NCBI RefSeq assembly: GCF_016808335.1
Contig: NC_053140.1
Span: 26,096,086 to 26,160,085, forward strand
Origin: Panicum virgatum
Lineage: Eukaryota > Streptophyta > Magnoliopsida > Poales > Poaceae
DNA length: 64,000 bases
Direction of reading: 5' to 3'
The notes under the pieces are model-generated. The model saw nothing but the letters and a program-made list of their open reading frames with translations, made no database searches and was not told the origin of the DNA. Position numbers and translations under genes: made by a program. The stretch's first letter is position 1. Each line of letters opens with the position of its first letter. Positions 56,834 through 64,000 of the stretch are shown here, in pieces.

Positions 56834-57299
56834 TCTTGTAGTCATGGTGGTTAGAGGTTCATGACGGAACTACCAAAGGGGGTTCGACTTGCTTCAGGGT
56901 ATTTCGTTCAAAAGGGGGGCGTCGTGACAGGCCGTCTCCATAGAGTAGGTGGAGTATCGAGGGATCGGATTGGAGATTTTGGGTTTAAAGAGGCTTTTCA
57001 TTGAGATTCACATCTACCTTACTTCACTTTATCTAGCTGGAACTACAACATATGCATGATCTAGGTGATCTAGATTGGTTATCTCTAACTTTCTCTTGCT
57101 ACCTTCGGTGTTTGTCATGTTTTTAGTAGATTAGATTCGTTTTCACCATCTCACACAAAGAAATCTCTATGCTAGTAGATTGTTTCTTGTCTCTTTGGTA
57201 ACGTGGATTGATAAACCTTGGGGGAATACTCTGAGGGAAAAGCTACACGAAACCGTGCGCTTGCGGTATATAAATCGGGGGCGCTAAGGAGCATCAACA
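56750..57299 (+). repeat. Truncated 3' LTR of the Athila-like element
   Basis: It matches 54707-55255 of the 5' LTR (both about 550 bp) with few differences, starting at ACCATGTTCTCTC and ending at GGAGCATCAACA. The first 850 or so bases of the LTR are missing. Confidence 0.92.
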
Positions 57300-57304
57300 C
57301 TGAG

Positions 57305-58069
57305 CACTCGAGGGTCCCATTGGTGCCTTTCACTTCTTCTCGGCGCGATGCACGACGATACAATCTTCTTGAGTAATGGCCATGTTGACCAGCTCATTAT
57401 AAGTACCTGGCTGAACAAGGTTTAGGCATTCCTTGAGCTTGGTGTTGAGGCCATGACGAAAATAGTCGCGCTTCTTGGCGTCAGTATCCGCATGATGGCC
57501 CGCGTACTGGCACAAATGATTGAAGGCCTGTGCATACTGAAGAACAGTGCGAGTCCCTTGATTCAAAGCCAAGAATTCATTCAACTTCCTCTCAATCAGT
57601 CCCTCGGGAATATGATGTGTCCTAAAGGCATTCCAGAATTCCTCCCAAGAGATAACATGTCCATGCAGGCTGCATAGCACAATAGTGATCCCACCAAATG
57701 CGAGCGGTGCCACAAAGCTGCTGGGCGGCGAACTGAGCCTTGTTCGCATCAGCACAAGGTACTGCTAGCAAGGCAAACTTGGACTCAATAGTACTGGAGC
57801 CAAGCATCGGCGTCCAATGGTTCATCAGTCCGGCTGAACAGTGGAGGTTGGGTACCAAAGAATTCCTAGTAACCCGCTGGTTGCTCATCACGTCCTCCAC
57901 GCTGCTGTTGGCGTGGCGGATTCTGCTGCCCTTGCACCAGCTGACGAAGCAATTCGGTTTGCATGGCCATTAGCTCGGCCAGATTCGGCGGTGGTGGCGG
58001 TGGCTGCTGAGATCCACTACCAGTTTCACGGCCGAAACCTTCGGGCGTTCCACGGGTATGACCAACCAT
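57305..58069 (-). pseudogene. Chromovirus gag N-terminal and core region
   Basis: It starts MVGHTRGTPEGFGRETG and a proline run, then LAELMAMQTELLRQLVQGQ. A stop and two frameshifts follow before the core (IESKFALLAVPCADANKAQF, TARIWWDHYCAM, then YAQAFNHLCQYAGHHADTD and LNLVQPGTYNELVNMAITQE). The frame is cut at 57304 by the Athila-like element and continues at 50419. Gag core and order are typical of Tekay/Del chromoviruses. Confidence 0.85.
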
Positions 58070-58884
58070 CTGTAATTATGGAAGACATCAATTAGATACA
58101 TTATCCTTGCTCCCAAAATCAATGGTATGTGCAATGATCATACATTGGATAGCAAAATATAATCAGCAGAATTTGACAACATGCTGTGTAACACAATATG
58201 CATAACACACATTTGCTCAACCAACATAGCTCAAAATTGGTCAGTTGTTAGATAACTTCATACTCTACCATTTTGGTATTCAACTCCCGAAGCGAAACAG
58301 TAAGTAAGGTAACCTAAAAATTCACTTTTTGTCGTTCTGTGCTATGCTGTTTTTCAACAGGGATCATGGTAGTGTTTTGACTATAAATATAGCTACACAG
58401 ATCCAATAGGCTAAAATTTGGTGAACACCCAGGTTACAAAATTTGCAACAACTTTGGTATTCATCAAACAGTCTAAAAAAATGCACAAATGAAGAGATGA
58501 AAAATTCGGCAAGCAGAAAGGTCATGATTTCCAAACTGGTAGTCACTACTTATATTACATCCAAAGTAGTCTTTATATTACAAACCTAGCATCACACTTC
58601 TACCATATGCTACAACAAGTGGTTTTCCTTCCTAGGGCTATTTTACAACATTTCATTCCCTATTTATATATACTACAACAAAGAAGATCACATGCTATCT
58701 AGGACAATCCTAAGATGCCTAGAAGTCGTCGAGGTTGCCCACAGAGGAAGCACTACCGGAGGAAGAGTCGTCTGGCTGAGGGTTAGGCTCGGCAGGCGCG
58801 TGCTCGGAATCTATCTCTGAGACTCCCTCAATCTCCTCTGGGTCTTCTAGGCTTATGAAATTCTACAGAACGTTTCTCAGCACA
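58070..58884 (-). other. Chromovirus leader with small acidic ORF
   Basis: 58070-58718 is non-coding leader between the LTR fragment and gag. On the minus strand 58719-58865 is an open stretch that reads ISLEDPEEIEGVSEIDSEH, then PAEPNPQPDDSSSGS and ends NLDDF. It is acidic and Pro/Ser-rich, recalling the LTR second-exon peptides, but has no ATG. The right LTR is truncated immediately next to it. Confidence 0.5.
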
Positions 58885-60877
58885 AGATTGAATTCTACAG
58901 AACAAACTACAACACTTATGAAGCTCAAAGTTTCTTAGAACAGGCTTCATATACTTATGAACGTCCTATAAATTTTTCAGAATTTATCTACGCATAAAAC
59001 AGAAGTAATAATTTTGACAAAAATAAACCACATATGATAGAACTAATTAGTACAGAAAGTTCTGTAATGTTTCTGGATCCTAAATTTTATAGACATAAAC
59101 ATATGACTAAAATAGAGTTCCACAAATATTCTCAGAGTTTTGTAAGCAAGGAAACTATTTATTATAATTAAAGCCTACTTAACAAGCATTAAATCAAAGA
59201 TATAGTTAAACAGATCTAAAATTTCTCAAACTTTCACAACAGCAAGGTTTTAGTGACATGCATTCATGGAAAAAGTTTCACACTCAGAAATTTAATATTT
59301 CTACCATTAAATACATTAAAAAACTAATAGATCTAGGAATCTTGAAACTTTGACCTAGTTAAAGATGTCAAAAAGGGTTCAAATTTTTACCAGGTACTAG
59401 TAACACTGCAAGACACATTCTAGCCAAAAACCACATGAAGTTACTGAGTACAACTCCTAGAACAATTAAAGCCTATTTATTCTATTCTTTTTCTTGGATT
59501 AACATGCAGACCAAAACTGAAAATGTGTGTGTAACAAAACTTGTAGGTCTTGTAACAAGGATTCCAAAACATTTGGTTTTGTATTTCTCTGATTTTTCTA
59601 GCATTTACTAGGAATTTTCAAAGTTCAACCTAGAAACAAAAGGAAAGGAACTGAAGTCTTGCAGATAGGTCCCTAGAAGAAAAAGAAGCTTTGCAATGTA
59701 GTCCCTGGCTCGCCTGAGAAGAAGACAGGGAGGGGAATCGGCTGGCGTTCTGGCCTGGGGACTCACCGGCGGCGAGCTAGAGGTTGCTAGGGAGCACGAG
59801 GAGGTCAAGGCGCGTCAATTGGTGGGTTTGGTGAGGGCTGGGGCGGTTGGCCAGGGTGTTTCCCACGGCGAGGTGCGACGGCGGCTCGGACAGCTCGCTG
59901 GCGACCATGCTGCGGCGGTGGAATAGGGGTGTGGAGGGGTCTGGGAGCTGCGCGATGCTCGAGCGGTGCTAAAGCCAGGATCGGCGCGGGCGAAGGAGGT
60001 CTGGAAGGGCGGACCCGCAGCGGCGTCGAGCTCGCCGGAGTTGCGGAGGAGGGGCGGTGGTGCTCTAGGTGCCTGGAGCGCGAGACCGGGAATGTGAGTG
60101 ACGTAATAGAAGGAGAAGGATGAGGCCGTGCTCATGCGCGTGCTAGAGAAGGGGAAACCGGGGCTCTTCCCCGAGCTTGCCACGGTGGCGGCGAGGTGGC
60201 GACCGCGGAGTCGGTCGGGGCGGCGTGGCGAGGGAAGGAGGGCTCCAGCGCAGGTGGGAGTGGGGCCAGGGGGTTGCGGGGGTGCCGCGTGTGGCGGTGG
60301 GCAGCAGGAGGTGGCCTCCCGGCCTCCCTGAGCGGCAGCGGCGCCGCTCTGCGCCGGCGGCAGAGGAAGCAGAGAGGGAGAGAGGAGGAAGACGATAGCT
60401 GGACTGGTTTGCAATTTTAGAAAAGTTCAGGGGTCCTACTGTAAAACAAAAATAACTCCTAAACTAGGGCTCAAATGAAAAAGTGCCCAACATGAAAGTT
60501 GTTCAACTTTTCAAGACCTACAACTTTTGTGTTGTGCAAAAATTGATTTGACCAAAGGTTAAAGAGTTATTTTGAAAACATAGAAAGGATTTTGAATTTA
60601 TTTACTTTTGTTTTTTCCAAAGCAAATTCACCTTAATTTCAGACTGAAAAGTAAAATTTCCTGCCATGTAATGATTACACTAAATTTTACAATTAAACCC
60701 TCCACAAAAGCATTATTCACCCATCCTATTCCAATTAATTATAGAAAGGACCTTGCATCAAATCATATTTACACAATTAACCTTATCTTTTTAAAATAAG
60801 ACCCTTGTTCAAGCAATTTAAGCACATGATGCATAAAATAAATGCAGTTCTACTGTGCAGACACCTAGGGTGTCACA
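58885..60877 (-). repeat. Truncated 5' LTR of the chromovirus, 1993 bp
   Basis: It matches 44671-46663 almost base for base and has the same length. It starts TGTGACACCCTAGG at 60877 on the minus strand; the flank TGGAT (60878-60882) has no partner on the left. The part that would carry the second exon, LTR end and primer-binding site is deleted, and the leader follows directly. Confidence 0.9.
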
Positions 60878-61400
60878 TGGATGGCCGAACTGTGCCTGGC
60901 GGCAGTGACTGCCCAGCGAAATAATTCGGTGGCATCCCCAATTCCACATTAACTGTAGATGCAGGAGCTGCCAAACTAGGGGGAAGATCTTTAGTAGAGT
61001 ATGCGGTATTTACAGTCTTACCCTTCTCCATCCTATCCATACGCTCAGAAAGATCAATCAAAGTATTTTGCGTGGATTGTTCCACATCGTGAATCTTCTT
61101 CCCAAGATCAGATAACAACATGCTGTATAGATCCTGAAGAGAAGAGCTTACATTGACAACTAGAGGAACGAGCGGCGGTGGTGTAGTAGATGAGATCGAT
61201 GGCATGACGAATTTCTCCTTCTCGATCACACCTTGTGGAGTCTTCTTGTAGCATGCTAGCATCCTCGCCTTGATCTCCTCGTTCCGCTGTTTGAGGTCGG
61301 CCTCAAACTTCAGGCGCTGTTCTTTAGGCAGATCTTCGTAGTTGATGTTGATGGTATTCGCAGGATCTACCTTGGAAGCATCTCCCTTTTCACTGGTCAC
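60878..61400 (-). pseudogene. Tat element gag, N-terminal part
   Basis: The frame reads from MTSEKGDASKVDPANTI through a charged helical region (EQRLKFEADLKQRNEEIKAR) to VNVELGMPPNYFAGQSLPPG. There it is cut by the chromovirus at CCATCCA (60878). The rest of gag lies 23.8 kb away at 37022 and below. The start codon at 61398-61400 is 27 bp from the primer-binding site, TGGCGATTCTGCTGGGG on the minus strand, so the leader is very short. Confidence 0.82.
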
Positions 61401-61449
61401 TGTAACCGATGTAGATTGCTTTTGTCCCCAGCAGAATCGCCAAAAAGTA

Positions 61450-61958
61450 TGTTGACGCTTTCCTGGTCAACACACCAATGCGCTAGAATGCGCGGATCGC
61501 AAACGATCGTCACCAACGAAGAACATCGGCGACCGGTCTCGCCAAGCGGTCAGTCCGGTTGGACACAGAGAGCATCGCGAAACCTAGAACCTCAGGCTCG
61601 GGAGGGACCCCATCGGAGCTCGAAGAACTAGGGTTGTCTTAGGTCAGCAGGCTACCCAAGACGCCCTTGAACGCCGTAGAGACGAGCAAAGAACATCAAA
61701 TAGGTTGGAAAAGCTTAGGGTTTGAGAAATTGAGTAAAGAGAATAATTTTGGTTCGATTGTGGTTAGAAACCCTCAATCGGCCGCAGCATTTATATTTAT
61801 AGACTGGGGAATACGTTCCCCTTCCAAATCGGGTTACAATAGGATTCTAAACACAAAACCCTAACCCTACTCGGATTATAGACCCAGACTGGTCTGACCG
61901 ATTGGCCCAACTGGTCAGACCGGTCGGCCTCGGCTATTGCCAATTTTGGCCTCCAACA
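61450..61958 (-). repeat. 5' LTR of the Tat element
   Basis: Minus strand, TGTTGGAGGCC to AGCGTCAACA, followed by the primer-binding site at about 61425-61441. Compared with 29276-29792 it lacks one ACCGGTCAGACCGGT-containing stretch of about 20 bp near 61540 and has many scattered substitutions. The right target duplication TGAGC is 61959-61963. Confidence 0.9.
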
Positions 61959-61963
61959 TGAGC

Positions 61964-62143
61964 GTACTTAATCTATGATTTGTAACAGTGATGCTGCAGT
62001 AACCTTCCGCTAATCATGGATTAATTCGTCTCGCGATTTACAACCTATCTATGCAAAAAGTTTTATAATTAGACTTCATTTAATACTCCAAAATAACGAG
62101 ATTCTCTTTCAAAAATTTTACCTATAAACATCTAAACACACCC
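61964..62143. mobile_element. Right half of the split MITE
   Basis: It continues the MITE of 29131-29275 (GTACTTAATCTATGATTTG, CTCGCGATTTACAACC, GCAAAAAGTTTTATAA) and ends CTAAACACACCC. It aligns with the right half of the MITE at 12667-13011. Confidence 0.85.
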
Positions 62144-62364
62144 TCAGCTGAGATCAAACACTAAAATCGAAACCCGCAGATCCCCAAAACTCCAATGGAT
62201 AATGCAAACCTGAAATAAATTCACATTATGTTTGTTAGCCTCCAAAGACCACAGTCTAACCAGCCCTCCACTCGTCACCCACACGAGCGAGCCTGCGATG
62301 CCGAGGCGTATAGACCGGAGTCCCATCGTCCCACCCAGCCACCCTTTCCACTAGGCACCGCGCC

Positions 62365-62532
62365 ATGGAAATCCCTAATACGGAGTTCGGGAATGGCAAC
62401 AGGGGCAGCGGACGGCCCTCACCCTCGCTGCTGCGGACCGAGGAGGCGGAGGCCGCGGCAACGCTCGAGAAGCGCGCGCCGGTAGGCCGCAACGAGGAGG
62501 GGCAGCCGGAGCCCAAGCTACCCCGGGCGTGA
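62365..62532 (+). CDS. Small GC-rich ORF, possible first exon of an unknown gene
   Basis: The frame MEIPNTEFGNGNRGSGRPSP continues as an Ala/Glu-rich segment to KLPRA and a TGA, 55 residues in all. It lies in a GC-rich island (62230-62590), with an AT-rich stretch and a MITE upstream, as at many grass gene starts. An LTR begins 70 bp after it (62602), so a gene could have been cut here. I do not recognise the product, and the frame may be chance. Confidence 0.25.
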   Translation: MEIPNTEFGNGNRGSGRPSPSLLRTEEAEAAATLEKRAPVGRNEEGQPEPKLPRA

Positions 62533-62601
62533 GTAAAGAGAGGCTGTGTCCGCTGGGAGGTGGAGGTTGCGGGCCGGCAGGTGGCGACAGGGTAGGGAGA
62601 G

Positions 62602-63223
62602 TGTCAGACTAGAGGCAACGGAATACTTAACGTGGCACAGATCAGTACAGTATATGGGATGGTGCATGTCTCTTACTCATATGTCATATAACTAGTCAGA
62701 TAGACTTAGAACTAGTCGGTATAGAGGGAAACCACCCCAAGTAGTACTCGGGATAGACTCCTAGTTTAATACCGATCTAGGGTTCCACGTAACCATGCTC
62801 CCCCGGCCTATATAAGGGCGGGCAGGGATTCCTCCAAAGCATTACGCACCCCATACAATTCTTAGGCATTACAAACCGTCCAAGAGGACGTAGGGTATTA
62901 TGCAATATGCGGTCTAAACCCGTCTAAACCCTCGTGTTGTTTGCACCATTGTGTTCTGATCTCAGCGACTTTGAATGATCCATCCTCTACCTCGAGGTAT
63001 ACCCAAGTAGACTTGCCTGTAAAACACCGACAGCTGGCACCCACCGTGGGGCCTGTCTCAGACAATCTCCTGACCAACTCGATGGCATCTTCCAACTTCA
63101 CCGGCGTCCCTAAACAAGGCACAACAATTGATGGGTCCAGGGACCCGGGGTCCCCAACAAGCATATAATAACGGCAACATTAGGCGCGACCGTAGGCCGC
63201 ACTACCGAACTAACACGTGTAAC
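62602..63223 (+). mobile_element. 5' end of a Tat-type gypsy element (LTR, primer site, gag start), truncated
   Basis: The LTR is about 62602-63032 (TGTCAGACTAG to CACCGACA) with a TATA box at 62809 (TATATAAG). The primer-binding site TGGCACCCACCGTGGGGC starts at 63035. A gag start at 63082 gives MASSNFTGVPKQGTTIDG and stops at 63168. The next LTR begins at 63224, so the element is cut there. No target duplication can be checked. Confidence 0.75.
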
Positions 63224-64000
63224 TGTTGGCGCTCCTTAAGTACCCATTTTACTATATGATTAGGAGTTGTTTTGGTAAATTCTTCGGGATGATTCATGTA
63301 CTAACCCGCCACTTGGCACCCGAACTTGACCGTTTTCGATTTTGTCCTGGATTTTGGAGCATGTTGCATTTTGACAGGAAATTGGATAATTTCGGAGATG
63401 TTTTGACGCATGGTTACAACTGGGCTAAGATGAGGAATAAGAGGAAGATTCAACATGCAAAAGATGGGACTGAAAGGGGCCAGAAAGGGCCCAGGCCGGC
63501 CGGCCTGGAGTCCTTGGGTCGGCCGGCCTAGCCCTTTTCAGAGCCCAATCGATCTCGGTTTTCTTCAGTGTGAAGTATGCGTCAACCCTAATTTGTGTTT
63601 TACCAAAACCGCCGACTATATCTGCCTATAAATACCCCAAAGCCGCCGTCAAAGGGGGGTCATGCAGAGAGCATCCAGAGAGATCGCAGAGATCGCAGAG
63701 AAAGAGCATCCAGAGATACATTCGAGTTAGACACAAGAGAAAGGCGACAACGGAGGCCTCATCGTCCCTCGGCGCTGCTGCAAGTTGGAGGACAGCAAGG
63801 GATCCATCCCTTGCCGGAGATTTCACCACCATGATCGACTATGCTTCGCTTAGCTTCATGGGGTAAAGTGCTCATTTGTTCATGGGGTTGTAAGGAGATC
63901 TTGAGTTGTAATTGCCGAATCCTTTATGAGATTGATCTATCACGATTCTTGTTGATGATACTTTGATGCTTAATAGTTCGCGACTTGGCTTTGGGTTTGC
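63224..64000 (+). mobile_element. Athila-like LTR, runs off the window
   Basis: It starts TGTTGGCGCTCCTTAAG, as does the Athila-like element at 50425, and is in the same orientation. It has the same U3 palindrome pair GGCCGGCCGGCC...GGCCGGCC (63493-63531, compare 54349-54388). A TATA box lies at 63606 (TATAAATA), and a leader with CAGAGAGATCGCAGAG follows. The 3' part and any internal region lie beyond the window. Confidence 0.85.

Larger units (their letters stand above)
50425..57299 (+). mobile_element. Athila-like Ty3/gypsy element, pol deleted, inserted in chromovirus gag
   Basis: A perfect target duplication CTGAG (50420-50424 and 57300-57304) bounds it. The 5' LTR is 50425-55255, itself interrupted by a 3.4-kb LTR; without that insertion it is about 1.4 kb. 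It starts TGTTGGCGCTCCTTAAG and ends GAGCGTCAACA. A primer-binding site TGGCGCCGTCGCCGGGGA follows at 55264-55281, the type used by Athila elements. Only gag remains (to about 56750). It runs directly into the last 550 bp of the 3' LTR (56750-57299), so protease, RT, RNase H, integrase and the front of the 3' LTR were deleted in one event. Confidence 0.92.
29276..61958 (-). mobile_element. Tat-clade Ty3/gypsy retrotransposon carrying nested insertions
   Basis: LTRs at 29276-29792 and 61450-61958 bound the element. The target duplication is TGAGT on the left and TGAGC on the right, one base different. Without the nest inside it, the element is about 8.8 kb: gag N-terminus at 60878-61400, then, after the insertion, gag to integrase from about 37022 down to 29830, all on the minus strand. 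A second RNase H after the normal one marks the Tat clade. At least four in-frame stops and several frameshifts are present, so it is dead. By hand the two LTRs differ at roughly 7-8% of positions plus one deletion of about 20 bp. Confidence 0.92.

Overview
The window is nuclear DNA of a flowering plant, most likely a grass (Poaceae). Introns are plant-type, and the flanking DNA is filled with Ty3/gypsy LTR retrotransposons, MULEs, hAT elements and small MITEs of kinds common in grass genomes. I found no bacterial, organellar, CRISPR, rRNA or tRNA signal. Only two ordinary host genes can be supported in full, and both are on the minus strand.

Gene 1 (4535-13891) has nine exons and encodes a 316-residue mitochondrial-carrier-family protein of the NAD+ transporter (NDT1/NDT2) type. 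Its introns hold a Pack-MULE carrying a senescence-regulator (S40/DUF584) coding fragment (6537-7700, 9-bp target duplication), a Stowaway MITE (9372-9518), a MITE that itself contains a copia-like solo LTR (10467-11088) and a fold-back MITE (12667-13011). Gene 2 (24398-28911) has six exons and encodes a 255-residue NC2-alpha/DRAP1 histone-fold co-repressor. One of its introns holds a 950-bp MULE with a perfect 9-bp target duplication.

Region by region: 1-3066 is an old gypsy remnant split by a hAT element (480-2750, perfect 8-bp target duplication). 3080-4534 is a gypsy LTR remnant and the 3' flank of gene 1. 4535-14240 is gene 1 and its promoter. 14241-23880 is MITEs, LTR remnants, GC-rich repeats, a 3.4-kb LTR and a fragment of a Tat-type integrase. 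24398-29130 is gene 2. 29131-62143 is one MITE cut in two by a 32.7-kb nest of retrotransposons. 62144-64000 holds a small GC-rich exon-like ORF and two further LTR ends.

The nest reads, outside in: a Tat-clade gypsy element on the minus strand (29276-61958, target duplication TGAGT/TGAGC); inside its gag a minus-strand chromovirus (Tekay/Del-like) complex (about 37023-60877); inside the chromovirus gag a plus-strand Athila-like element (50425-57299, target duplication CTGAG); inside that element's 5' LTR a 3.4-kb LTR (50872-54302, target duplication GAGAC). A separate 4.4-kb solo LTR (37494-41887, target duplication CTTAC) sits in the chromovirus 5' leader. All pol genes carry stops, frameshifts or active-site changes, so none looks autonomous.

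The most novel-looking signal is that several long LTRs share a predicted spliced two-exon layout: a GC-rich exon, an intron, and a second exon entered at a conserved CATATAG acceptor that encodes a short acidic peptide with DG-x-YEL and EGKPR motifs.
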